From: Phallusia mammillata
Lineage: Eukaryota > Chordata > Ascidiacea > Phlebobranchia > Ascidiidae
Direction: 5' to 3'
DNA: 64,000 nucleotides
Assembly: GCA_003260075.1 (NCBI GenBank)
Contig: QLIY01000122.1
Span: 174,292-238,291, forward strand
The translations under genes were made by a program, and so were the position numbers. The notes below the pieces were generated by a model. It had not been told where the DNA came from. It did no database searches and worked only from the letters and a program-made list of their open reading frames with translations. Shown in pieces: positions 12,022 to 31,000 of the stretch; the first letter of the stretch is position 1; the number at the start of each line of letters is the position of its first letter.

Positions 12022-12942
12022 TTAACAGTGATCAAACTGCTTTTTCTCAACGGCGCGCATTCGGTAGAACTGTATTCGCCATATACCACCCTTTCCATGT
12101 TCCTCGCAACCGTCACTTGCTGGATTGTAATTGATGTAAGTTAGATTTGCGTTTGCCGAACTAATGCACTGCCCCCCTTCTTGCAAACCGATGACATCAC
12201 AACCTAATTCGTAGGCAACCTGGACGCATTTTGCGATGGCATCTTTACGATCTCTAAACCAATCCATCAACAAAGGGTGAGTTCCATCCAATAACGGGAT
12301 TGTACGTTCCTCACTGTCACGCCAGCACCCAAGATCGTCCAGGTTTACTAGTTTTAAAATGTTTAATAAACATTCTGAAAATGAACTTTAGGCAATATTG
12401 AAGTCATACCTGTTGTGGCAGTTCGTAGTTTGTAAACTTGATTAGCATTCAACCCTCCCCTTCCGTTTTCACTACAGTTTAGGGATTCCCCGAACATTGA
12501 ATACCTGTGTATTGCGTCACATGACGTCATACATTTCCCGCTGTCCTGAAAACAAAACAAACGGCGTGACAAAAGATGTAAAGTTTTTGCCATGTTTTGA
12601 ACAAGAATATTCGTCAAAGTAGCATGTACTTGCAGTGCAAATACTTCATACGAACTGTGAGCAGCTTCTCTCGCACACTTTACTATTGCCAGCTCTCGAG
12701 TTTTGTAATCACCATCCAAAACACTGGATTTGTTTCTGGCTTCAGCGATCGCTGGCAAACCTTCCACATCTTTCCAACAGCAAAGATTTTCGTACTTTGC
12801 TGCACAAAAGATGAATTTAAATCAGAGTTGGTACTCGAGCAATGTTCCTACAGGCTTTCTTATCCTCACCTGCATAATAATTCTGACCACCAACAAACGT
12901 AAAACCAATAAACCACAGAATCATGAACATATCGGCTGACAT
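12022..12942 (-). CDS. Secreted protein with two WSC-like Cys domains (gene A)
   Basis: A small secreted protein of unknown function. Exons on the minus strand: 12942-12870, 12799-12630, 12545-12410, 12347-12022. They sum to 705 nt (234 aa) with consistent phases. Exon 1 encodes a signal peptide (MSADMFMILWFIGFTFVGG). Domain 1 spans exons 2-3: CCWKD, then an RELAIVKC helix-like motif, FALQ at the exon boundary, GGKCMTSC, YSMFGESLNC, and NANQVYKLR. Domain 2 lies wholly in exon 4 (LGCWRD, KDAIAKCVQVAYE, GLQEGGQC, GGIWRIQFY). The spacing of Cys, GCW and a C-terminal QVY resembles WSC-type carbohydrate-binding domains, but I cannot equate it with a named family. Exon lengths of the first three exons equal those of the neighbour at 14659-15610, so the two arose by duplication. 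Confidence 0.87.
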
Positions 12943-13429
12943 GTTAAAACTCGGCACCTGAACGTAAAACTAAATTATAACTATTTTCAATGACATGTAC
13001 AACAAACGCAATGATATAACGCATGTTTTTGTTCTTAGTTTTAGTTATATAACGGGGATGTAAATTTGATTCACCTTTACAACACAGTGTTAGTGAGTAA
13101 TCAACATTATTCAGATTTGGCCACCCCATAATGACCTTGCGAAACAGCCTAAAAATCCACACAAAAATTGATGCATTTTTGTTACTGGAAATAAACCGGC
13201 GGCTTTAGAGTAACCTTTTGTTTGCATTAGGAAAATGTACAAAAATATGACGATGTTTGTGTTAATGCATAAGTAGTATTGGTTAGGTTTGGTGAATAAC
13301 AAAGAAATATACGTGGCCAAACAATTAATAATAATGCATTCATTATAAGACCCGATTTTCAGTAAGTTTTGCCTAGCTTACACAAAAGCCGAGAACAACT
13401 TTGGTATAAAACCACGTCAAAGCGCAGGT

Positions 13430-13712
13430 TGCAGTTGAACGTAGTTTGTAAACTTCATTTGCGTTTAACCGTCCACTTACGTTTTTCTTGAAGTTTTGGT
13501 ATTCCCCGAATCTAGAATAGCTCTGTATTGCGTTATATGATGTCGTATATTTTCCATAAGACCAAACATAATAAACTGGACAATAGAATTTTATTAATGT
13601 TTCTATTAACTTTTCACATCAGTGAATTTGAGACGATCATAAATCAAACTTAAACAGTTATTTCTATATATATCAAACTAAATTGACGCGCATTTTCAGT
13701 GCAAATACTCGG
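13430..13712 (-). pseudogene. Decayed WSC-like exons 2-3 (copy D), all cysteines lost
   Basis: Minus-strand 13565-13430 translates in one frame to a version of exon 3 (GKYTTSYNAIQSYSRFGEY, then LNANEVYKLR). The three cysteines of the intact copies have become Tyr, Tyr and Phe. There is no clean splice acceptor. A remnant of the exon 2 end lies near 13690-13712. Upstream the similarity is cut by an inverted-repeat sequence near 13745-13800. No signal-peptide exon or last exon is attached. It is most likely a dead copy. Confidence 0.65.
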
Positions 13713-13739
13713 GTTTCGTAAAAACAACTTGGTAGCAGA

Positions 13740-13805
13740 AAATCATCAGTGCAGACTGTTTCGACCAGCTGCACTGATGAGACATTATAGGTCGAAACAG
13801 TGTTC
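13740..13805. repeat. Short inverted-repeat sequence with GTCGAAAC motif
   Basis: GACTGTTTCGACC and its near complement GGTCGAAACAGT flank CAGCTGCACTGATGAGAC. The 'CTGATGA...GTCGAAAC' arrangement resembles the 3' ends of retroelement fragments elsewhere in the window (near 23960 and 33815). It is too short to classify. Confidence 0.4.
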
Positions 13806-14658
13806 CCTGTTTGCAGCTCAACTTTGTAGCATTTTTTTAGAAAATCAGGGCGAGTTGAATGTCAATGACTTTAACTGCTAATAACAACGGGATGATGGAA
13901 ATATTTTCGTGCGGTTTGGTCCTAAAATGTAAACTCATTTTGGGTTCATATTTGTGACGTCTAGATGAATGATTAACTGGCATGAATCATAGTTGGGTGA
14001 CCTGTTGTAACCTAAAATCGTTTTTTTTTTTGTAAAACCAAAAACGACATCGTCATGTTTTACGCACAAATACTGGCTGTGATTTTTTGCTCAGTCATCG
14101 CTTTATATTTGATCATTTCGTATAGATTACCATTGGTTAATAGATTAACGGAAAACAAACATTTTCCAGCTAATTAAACGAAGGCTAACTTATTTGTTTA
14201 AGTTGTCAAATTTCAAAATCGATGCTGCGCTTCATTCAAGCGTAATATGTTGTGTTTAGGCCAAACGGACGATATTGTTTTTAGGCAAAGAAAGCAAACT
14301 TTATTGTGACAGATACAGCTACTTAATGTTCCAGACTATAGATCACCTAGGCTATGTGCGAAGACTAGTTGGGTTTTCTAAGCATAGCTGATGCCGTCGT
14401 TGGGCCACATATTTTTTATTTACAATGCTGTTAATTATTTAGCGACTCGATCTCAGTTTATTGTTTGTGTAAAATGCAGCACAAGAGACACGCACATTTA
14501 GCGAGTTTTAAAGGCAACAATACGCTGTTTTAACTGAAGCAATACTCGTTTCAAGTCAGTTAATGTGAAACAACGTGTTCTGAAAACTGTTTTCCAATGT
14601 AGCATGTAAAGAACAACACGAGTGTGATTAAATTGTGATCAGTAGCATTGTTTCAACT

Positions 14659-15610
14659 TTAATGAAACGAAACTTCTTTAACGATTCGGATTTGGTAAAC
14701 TTGAATCACCGATTCTTCACCCTTTCCATCTTCGGCGCATGCATCACTCGCACCTTGGATGTTATAAATTTCACTTGCGTCTGCCGAGCTAAAGCATTTC
14801 CCACCATCTTCAAGGGCAAGCACCTCAAAACCTCGCTCGTAGACAACTTGGGCGCATTTTGCGATGGCCTCTTTTCTATTTCTGTAATTACCAGTCAATA
14901 AAGGGTGAGTTTCCTCCAAACGTGGGATTGATCGCGGTCTGGTGAAGTTCCAGCAGCCAAGGTCATCCAGAATAACTGCAATTATAAGAAAACGTCTGCA
15001 CTGATCTATTTGTCAACATGTTGTTCAATTATTGTAAAACTACACCATAATGTAACTGGAGTCATACAAACAATACATTCTGGCTATTACGCAATTTTGA
15101 CGTCATACCAGTGGCGGTTGTTCGTAGTTTGTAAACTTGATTTGCATTCAACCCTCCCTTGCCGTTCGTCCCACAGTTTAGGGATTCACCGAACATTGAA
15201 TATCTGTGTATTGCGTCACATGACGTCATACATTTCCCACCGTCCTGAAAACAAAATGTTGATGAGATGATAGCGTAAGTTATGCTCAATACGACACGTA
15301 CTTGCAGTGCAAATACTTCGTACGAACTGTGAGCAGCTTCTCTCGTACACTTTACTATGGCCAGCTCTCGAGTTTTGTAATCACCATCCAAAACATTTGA
15401 TTTGTTTCTGGCTTCAGCAATCGCTGGCAAACCTTCCACATCTTTCCAACAGCCAAGATTTTCGTACTTTGCTGAAATGGTATAGTCAATCTTAGTGTTG
15501 TTGTTTTTCAGTGGAATTACTACGGGCTCAACCTTACCTGCATAGTAATTCTGGCAAGACACTAACGCGAACTTCAAAAAATACAAAGACATAAGCATAA
15601 CAGCTGCCAT
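14659..15610 (-). CDS. Secreted protein with two WSC-like Cys domains (gene B)
   Basis: Exons on the minus strand: 15610-15538, 15471-15302, 15244-15109, 14975-14659; 696 nt (231 aa), all phases consistent. Exon 1 is a signal peptide starting MAAVMLMSLYFLKFALVSC. An upstream in-frame ATG at 15658 would add 16 residues; I prefer 15610 because exon 1 is then 73 nt, exactly as in gene A. Domain 1 runs from NLGCWKDVEG through FALQ, GGKCMTSC and GESLNC to NANQVYKLR. Domain 2, in one exon, runs LGCWNF, KEAIAKCAQVVYE, ALEDGGKCFSS, then VIQVYQIR. Intron 1 is only 66 bp. Role unknown; a secreted or matrix-bound binding protein is a reasonable guess from the signal peptide and Cys-rich repeats. Confidence 0.87.
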
Positions 15611-15669
15611 TTTCAAGCTAGACAAAACGTACATATGTATGAAAGTTTTGCGCAACAAAATCAGATGAA

Positions 15670-16376
15670 AATAATATTTCTAAAAGCTGCAAATATCAAT
15701 GTGGCGCCGCGTGTATATGACTCAGTTTTGATTATAAATTACTCTTTTTTATTTTGTTGATAAGCACCCATGATTAATCAGGTTTGGTGATTTTGGTGTA
15801 GCAGAAGTGACGTCAAATTTTTTTACAGAACTACAGTGGGGCAAAGCATTTACATAAAATCGGATAAACTGCCAAACCAAGAAAGTGTGAAAATAAGTTA
15901 TGTTTTTTAAATGTGGAAAACATTTCATTCTCTTTACGGCATCTTGACCTCTTGAACAATTTGAATTCAGTAGATTTGATTTCGGATCAAATACAATATG
16001 GTGACGAATTTCTAATATTATCTTTTAGCCTGGGACAAATTGGTGATAAAATTACTTTGAACTGAGTAAAGTTAAACTAAGTTTAATCCGCTTGTTAATG
16101 GATGCGTAGTGATATATCTTAACATAAAAACAAAAAAATAACGAAGCCAGTTTACAGCCCAGTTGTAGAGGGAATTGTTTTTACAAAATAAATATATATT
16201 TCTAAACTAAAATAATCAAAACATAGTTTGCACTGGAAGCGATACTTTATTAATTGTTCCGTCTTTTATTGCATGGATGAACTCAATTGCAGTTATTAAT
16301 CATTTGTGTGTTGAGCGTTGTGGGTTAGTGTGCTTTTATGGAAGGATGGCCACGTGCTTCACTTACAAATCCACAA
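15670..16376. other. Spacer between WSC-like gene B and SLC22-B
   Basis: AT-rich and without recognisable coding sequence. It would hold the 5' flank of the WSC-like gene B and the 3' UTR of SLC22-B. Confidence 0.4.
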
Positions 16377-19300
16377 TTACAGGTTCCCGGTTGCAACCAA
16401 CTCAGTTTTCCGTTTTACGCAACAGTTCCTGATCACACTTTGAAAAAAAATACAAAAAAATGCAACGTGTAATTCCAGTTTATGCAGACAATTCACTATC
16501 ATAAAAACTCTGATTCATATATTCAAGAGCCTTGGTAAAATCAAATATAACTAATTAAAAACAAGTTTTTAGCCAACACGTTTATAAGAACAAAGATAGT
16601 GTATGTCGGTAAGTTGAATAATTTAAAATGTGTTTAATCTTTGGAGAGCAAAACACATTTTGTGATTTCTTTTTTTTTTCATGTTCAAAAATCGGGATTT
16701 TTATTAATACACTTAAGAGAGTATTTTTACTTACGGTTTTAGGCGTTCAGCGTCCGCAGGAGAATCGGGCAGAACTTTTTTCATTGTTTCCGGTAAAAAC
16801 AAAATCGTCAAAAGCGATGAAATGCACGACAGACCGCCCATGACAAAAAACGGGAGATAACGGTTGGTTTCACCTTTGCACAAAATAATTATAAAGCAAT
16901 CAACACTAACCATCTCGATGAGCCTTTTGCAGTTTGCCTTCAAACCCCTTTGATTCGAAAACAAATAATTTAAGTCAACGTTTAAGAATACAACTTTTAA
17001 ATTTTCGTACGTTATCACAAATTCCTATTCAAATCATAGTACGCCAGGTCTATTGAAGGCGTCATACCGAATCAACCGACCGCACCAAGCATTCACCACC
17101 ATATGGCATAGCGTAGGCTAGAAAAATCTAGCCTGCGGTGGGATTCGAACCCACGACGGGAGTCTTTCCGGGTCCTAATCAATTTACTGCTGGCCTGGAT
17201 TCTACAAAAATTCTCTAATTGTTGCGAGGTTGGAAACAAACGTACCTAGAAACATAAGATAAGGAGCTAGAAAGCTTCCAATCTTTCCTATGGCAGATGT
17301 TACACCGATGGAAGCGTTTCGCAGAAGAGTGGGCGACATTTCTCCTGTGATGCTGAAGTTGATGTAAAATGCTCCGATGATGAAAGTTTTTCCGATAATC
17401 ACCAACGCCGTGGTAAAACCAGCGCTTACTGAAAATAAATGTTTCTTTATGTTGCATATTACAAAAATTGGTGAAAATGTACTATTAAGAGACCCTGTGT
17501 CTCAAGTACTATCCTGAGAAATTTAACATTTTACGAAACGTGTTTTTCGTTCTCAAAGTCGCACAAAAGTGCAAATTACCACACTGGGTTTTGTAGATCA
17601 ACTAGCATAGCGCAATGGAGGGATTTTATTTGGTTTGCGTTATTATTAATGCCCAAAACAGCTTCTGGTACATCGTTTACCTCAAGACATGAAAAATCTT
17701 TAAAGATCAAAGCTAACGGATCGTAAATGTGTGTTTCAATGAAGTGCGTTTGGGATTAGCGCAAATTTAAGATTAGCATAAGGATTTTGCGTGTTGTCAG
17801 AGCACGAAAAGGCCGATAATCGCTCAACTTAGTTTCACCTGTTTGAGCAAAGGGAGCCGCGGCAAGACACATTCCCCCTGCTCCCATGAGAAGCGACAAA
17901 GACACAGGTCTTCCAATCCACTGGATAATCAGTGACCCCATAATGATTCCTGGATATTCCAGAAGCCCAGAAATGGCAGCGTTTATAAACCGATCGCCAC
18001 TGAAAGCGCTGATATTCAAAGCAAGAGCGTAGTAAACCATATTTGTCACCAACCTACAAAGGCGGATGTAGTTTAGAAATAAATCATTGTGTATGCTTTA
18101 AAACCTTGTGCTGTAATCCGCAATTCTACTTGAACAACCGCCGATATAGAGTTCGCTGATTTGTTTTGAGCACAAAGGGTGACAAATACAGGTACTTGTT
18201 TAGATTTGACAAATATATAAGCTATTGCTGCTAGGCATAATACTTGACTTAGATTTGACATGTTGTACACTTGACTAGTGAACAAACCGATGATAATTCA
18301 ACACAACGAAGTTTGCTAAAAAGTCCTAATTTCCATTTGGCAGATGGTAAAAAACCTACCATGAAAAACTTGCGACAAGAATTCTGAGACGAATTGTTGG
18401 GACTGTAATTATTTGAAGCATCTGATATCTTGCAGACATTTCCATTTTCGCTTCACCATCAACCAGTTTTGATTCTTCCTGCGCAAGCAACCAACAAAAA
18501 CAAAGCCTTTTTGCACGTACGAAGATGTAGTTGGAAATAAAGTATTCCCATTGGTACTCACATTCGACTTAAACACTGCCACAACATGTTGCCCAGGATG
18601 AGGTTTTCCGTTGACTTTTGCAATCGTAGCAAGCACAGTTGTGGCTTTCTCGCCTTGGCCAGATGAGAGATACCACAAAGGTGACTCCGGTACCAACCTA
18701 TATTTCCAGATCAACAGAGCATCGTTGTTTACTTCGACGCTTTGATGTTTTTTTTTGCCATTGCAATTGGTAAATTACACCGGAAACTCGTCTCTCTACT
18801 AAATGAGTTTAGAACCAGGTCAACAAAACGTGACCACGGGGGGGGGGTTACTTCGATGTTTTTTTTTTGCCATTGCAATTGGTAAATTACACCGGATTAC
18901 ACCGGAAACTTGTCTCTCTACTAAATGAGTTTAGAACCAGGTCAACAAAACGTGACCACGACTAATCGATAAATGTGCATTTTATCTGACATTTCCTCAC
19001 CAGTATAGTGGGATGTAAAGTAGCCCTATAAGTCCCGTACATCTCATAAGCCACCGCCAGTCATTGAAAATCCAACCAAGAATCGGAACTGTAGCGGCAA
19101 TAAAGCAGTAGCCTCCATATAAACTGAACGAAACCTTATTCCTGTGTTCTTTGCCGACAAGTTCTTGCCCTGCCGGTTCAACAGAATAACAAACGTAAAA
19201 TTTAAAAAAAGACCTGAGAGTTGTGCTATGTACAACTGTACAATAGATAGATCGATGACCCACCAAGAACGAATGTAGTGCAGTAATTCGCGTGAAGGAA

Positions 19301-20463
19301 AACACCCGCAAATGCCATCAGCACAATATATGATGTGATGGTAGTGGGAAAGCCTAGGGCGAACATGAGCAAAAATTTCAGAAGCACACATGCCAAGAGA
19401 ATAGGCCTCCTTCCAAATCTACACATAGAGACAAGTTTGTAAAAAGGGAATCATGACCACTATAGGATTCTAGCATAGGTTTCAAAGGCAACCTGTCAGA
19501 GAGTAGTCCTCCAATGTAAATTCCCACAATTGCACCCAACATAAACATGGATATAGCAAGCGGCTTTTTCCAAGCGTCAGAACACACCAAGTTATACTAG
19601 AAAAAGTAAGAACAGAATTTATCGAACACAATGTACATTCACACATACACGGTTTTAGTATTTATCAGTATTCAGTGTACATTCACCAAGTTTCTAAAAA
19701 GGCAAAAAAAACTGTTAAAGAACACCTGAAACGTGATAATATTTTACGGCGAAGCTTCTCAAATACGACTTGTATACTGTGGTGTGATTACAGATGTTTA
19801 TAGATTACATACCTTTACAACATCTGACATTGGAAAAAAAGTGCTGGGTATATCATACATATCACCAAGAGTAGCTGATTCGGTACACGTCTTTAATAGG
19901 CCTGGCGTACTATGATTTATCGCCAAGAATTGATAAGTGTTTCCAAGAATTGGTAACCCTTTCGCGTTAGCCTTTTCGATTTGTGTCGTAAGTTTAAGGG
20001 TTGGGATTCATGTACGCTGAGAATTAATGGATAAGTGTAATCGTTTGGGTTCTAACCTCAGTTATGACGGTCGAGACCTCAGGTTCGTCAAACGACCAAC
20101 CTTCCGAACAGCAGTTGTTAGTGAAGTTCACATATCGTATTGTTGAAGAATTATTCCCAGAATTCAAAACCAGTTCCTTGCATCTGTCTTCGGCCGAGAT
20201 ATTCATGTTGTTTGACGGATTAAATTCCTTCATAAATTAAAACCAATTATGTGACTTGGACAAATATGCACGTTAAGTTTTATTTGTACCTGACTCCTGT
20301 TCAATCCAGACACCCTGCAATGGTGGTCGGGTGAATACAAAGTAAAGATCATGGTCAGACTACCCAGGCCACCACTGAAGCCAATGCAGAACAAAAACAA
20401 ACAAATTCTTTTCTGGTAGACGCCAAAAGTACCTACTTGCTCAAGAACATCCTCATAAGACAT
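16377..20463 (-). CDS. SLC22-family organic ion transporter, copy B (11 exons)
   Basis: Paralogue of the gene at 1581-7469, in opposite orientation. Exons: 20463-20290, 20227-20057, 19596-19493, 19418-19264, 19169-19001, 18697-18562, 18478-18360, 18053-17839, 17428-17246, 16873-16735, 16437-16377. They sum to 1626 nt (541 aa). Ten of eleven exons have exactly the same length as in copy A; exon 10 is one codon shorter. Start MSYEDVLEQVGTFGVYQKR, loop SDRFGRRP across exons 3-4, VPESPLWYLSSGQ in exon 6, and EMSPTLLRNASIG in exon 9. The last exon has acceptor CAAAG and ends VATGNL. Divergence is greatest in the extracellular loop and the C-tail. Introns contain inverted-repeat elements and one duplicated block with a poly-G run. 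Substrate unknown. Confidence 0.93.
17033..17101. repeat. GTACGCCAG inverted-repeat family, one arm (SLC22-B intron 9)
   Basis: Starts AAATCATAGTACGCCAGG and continues through TACCGAATCAA, matching one arm of the complete element at 21597-21736. The second arm is not found here; instead a tRNA-like sequence follows. Confidence 0.6.
17115..17205 (-). repeat. tRNA-like (SINE-type) sequence with B box
   Basis: On the minus strand a T-arm-like hairpin GTGGGTTCGAATCCCAC is followed by CGCAGGC. A 5' segment GCCAGCA could only partly pair with it (5 of 7). The distance between them is too short for a normal tRNA and no standard D arm forms. I read it as a tRNA-derived SINE or tRNA pseudogene. A similar B box and CTAG flank occur near 23200. 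Confidence 0.5.
18721..18960. repeat. Duplicated block around a poly-G run (SLC22-B intron 5)
   Basis: About 100 bp containing TTACACCGGAAAC and GTTTAGAACCAGGTCAACAA occur twice, on either side of ten G at about 18838-18847. The second copy has a small internal duplication (TTACACCGGA). Probably an assembly join of two haplotypes; exons on either side are unaffected. Confidence 0.75.
19840..19921. repeat. GTACGCCAG family member, degraded (SLC22-B intron 2)
   Basis: Contains GATTCGGTACACGTCTTTAATAGGCCTGGCGTACTATGATTT in broken form, matching the right arm of the element at 21597-21736. The left arm is barely recognisable. Confidence 0.5.
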
Positions 20464-20501
20464 ACTGTATATTTTGCTGTCCAATTCTGCTTGCTAAACA
20501 C

Positions 20502-20779
20502 CTAGGATGGGAGGTTACACATTATGGAGTATCCTGCCAATAAACTATCAATTTAAAATGATATGCCTACGCTATTTGATTTACGTTGAACAAATCGATG
20601 TGCTGAAGCGTTTTAATTGCCCTGAATAGAACTACTAGCAGGAAAAAGCGGGCTGTAATAGGACACTTTTGCGGAAAGCGTTGAAACATTTCGGTAACAC
20701 TGGAAAAATTCGATCCAATATTGCACGACAGCTGGTTTAATCTACCCTATTGCTCGGGTAAAATGAGGTCCTTCAACTG
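20502..20779. other. 5' flank of SLC22-B
   Basis: Contains the conserved splice acceptor at 20503-20502 (minus) upstream of the SLC22-B start. No other signal is clear. Confidence 0.4.
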
Positions 20780-20797
20780 AAGTAAAATTCGACACAG

Positions 20798-21078
20798 TAA
20801 ACGGAACATACTCTACAAAAACAACTAACTTTTTTATAACTAACATTAACGCTTATTTTTCTTCCTGATTTTGTTTGCTGGAAAATGAAAATGGTAGCAT
20901 TAGTGAAAAAACATAAATAAATAAAATCTGGGGGGGGGGCACATAGTAAACGGAACATACTCTACAAAAACAACTAACTTTTTTATAACTAAAATTAACG
21001 CTTATTTTTCTTCCTGATTTTGTTTGCTGAAAAATGAAAATGGTAGCATTAGTGAAAAAACATAAATAAATAAAATCT
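20798..21078. repeat. Duplicated block around a poly-G run
   Basis: About 130 bp beginning AGTAAACGGAACATACTC occur at 20798-20927 and again from 20945, separated by ten G. The copies differ at only a few bases, as two alleles would. Confidence 0.8.
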
Positions 21079-21596
21079 TCAAACGCTTAATTTTTGCTAG
21101 TTTCTCAAGAAACAAAATCGCTTCACTGACGCGTAGTTATCACATATTAGTTATCACATATTAAAGTTATTACATATTAACCTTGCCTTGGCGTTGGAGG
21201 ACTGTAAGTGGCCCGGAAAAACTAACCGCTTGCGAGTAAAACATGAAATGAACAAGCTTTTTCTTCCCTTTAAACAACCATTAAACAAGTAATAGCAAGT
21301 GGAATGTTGCTTTCAATTTAGTATAGCGAAACGCGTTTGAAATTTGACGACATACGCGAAAGAATTAGTCAGTAAATTTGCAGCCGTCATCAAGAACACA
21401 TTTCTGCGATGAATCTTTTTGGTTTAACTTTGTCGCTTCTAACAATTCGTGCATGAAAGATACGTATAGGTGTTTTTTAAACCAACAGTTCGTTGTGGAA
21501 AAAAATGCGCTCACTTCATGGTAAGCAAGATGAATATATTCATACTGGGATCAGCCCTGAAGCGTAGATGTAGACCAGCGATCACGCTCTACTCAT

Positions 21597-21736
21597 TGCA
21601 AATCAAAGTACGCCAGGTATATTAAAGGCTTGATACCGAATCAAGCCAATCTCTCAAGCATTCCCATATGGCAAGGCACAGACTGACTTGATTCGGTATC
21701 ACATCTTCAATAGGTCTGGCGTACCATGATTTGCAC
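21597..21736. repeat. Complete inverted-repeat MITE of the GTACGCCAG family
   Basis: The left arm CAAATCAAAGTACGCCAG...TGATACCGAATCAAG is mirrored by the right arm ending TGGCGTACCATGATTTG. The centre holds CATATGGC. It is the reference copy for the fragments in SLC22-B introns at 17033 and 19840. Confidence 0.7.
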
Positions 21737-22042
21737 TCTATGGTAATTTGGAAAAGACAGAATACGATACTATACATTCCAAACTGTTTTCACCGTTGAA
21801 GTGTAAACACAGGAAAGTGTGGTCGTTTATTGATATTTGTAAAACAGCGAAGACAATTAAACAGTAACGAGGACATAAGTATCGACCACACAAAATAAAT
21901 CGCATTGTAAGGCTACACAAATGCAAGGGATTTCGATTTAGTAAGATTTAAAATATACTAAAAAGAAATTAAATGTTTGAAAAAAGTGCCAATAAAGCAA
22001 CAACGAAACAAAAGTTAAAAAAGGTCAATGAAAACACTTCTT

Positions 22043-22130
22043 CAAGTTTGTAGAGCTCTTCTGGCAAATGCAATTTTACATTAGAGCTCTACAAACTTGA
22101 TATTATGCCTGGCAGCAATAGCTTATATAT
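22043..22130. repeat. Hairpin repeat CAAGTTTGTAGAGCTC, with relatives elsewhere
   Basis: CAAGTTTGTAGAGCTC (22043) pairs exactly with GAGCTCTACAAACTTG (to 22099). The right flank TGCCTGGCAGCAATAGCTTATAT recurs inverted near 29590-29625 and in part near 18210. A related half occurs at 33867-33893. It appears to be a dispersed repeat family. Confidence 0.6.
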
Positions 22131-22778
22131 TGAAAACACTTTAATCTTTTTTATTACTTTTTTTTACTTTAAAATATAAGCGTACAATGGGACTATACAG
22201 TTAATCAATAGTAAAAAACACAACATTAGAAATGGTTTTGCTGGATTTTACCAATGTTAAAAAGCGCATGGACAGTAACAGTTTCACTTGACAAATCATT
22301 AAAACAACTTAATATTCTGCAAAAGAACAACCAGAAGCACACAAGTCAACCACCAGTGTGCCCTTGCGTAAGTGCACAATGCTCGAATAATACTCAGCAC
22401 ATAAATCGATGATGCACATAAAACATGAACTGTAAATTAACCAGGCCAATAGCGTTGCTTAAATGGAGCTTGTATGTATGCCCAGACACAAGAAAAGTAA
22501 ACATTGGCAACGGGCGTTTAATCATAAAACCAGTTGGTAGGTCTGCAGTCTGCAGTCTGCAAATTCTGCAAATTGTTGCCTAAATATTATAGCAACCCAT
22601 ATTACCTAAAGTCAAGCATACAACACATGAATTTGTGCATTAGGAGTATGTGCAAAGTCGCTTGACAAACAAGTACAATTTCGCAGTGTAGTTTAGCTAA
22701 TGGTTACAGGCATGATCTTACAGTGGCCAGCTTTTACATGCTTCCCTACAATTGGAAATAAAATTGGTGCAAATAAAA

Positions 22779-31000
<8,222 letters not shown>

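Noticed and set aside
17115-17205. Genuine tRNA gene on the minus strand
   Set aside because: T-arm and B box are good, but the acceptor stem mismatches and the D-arm region is too short for a normal tRNA.
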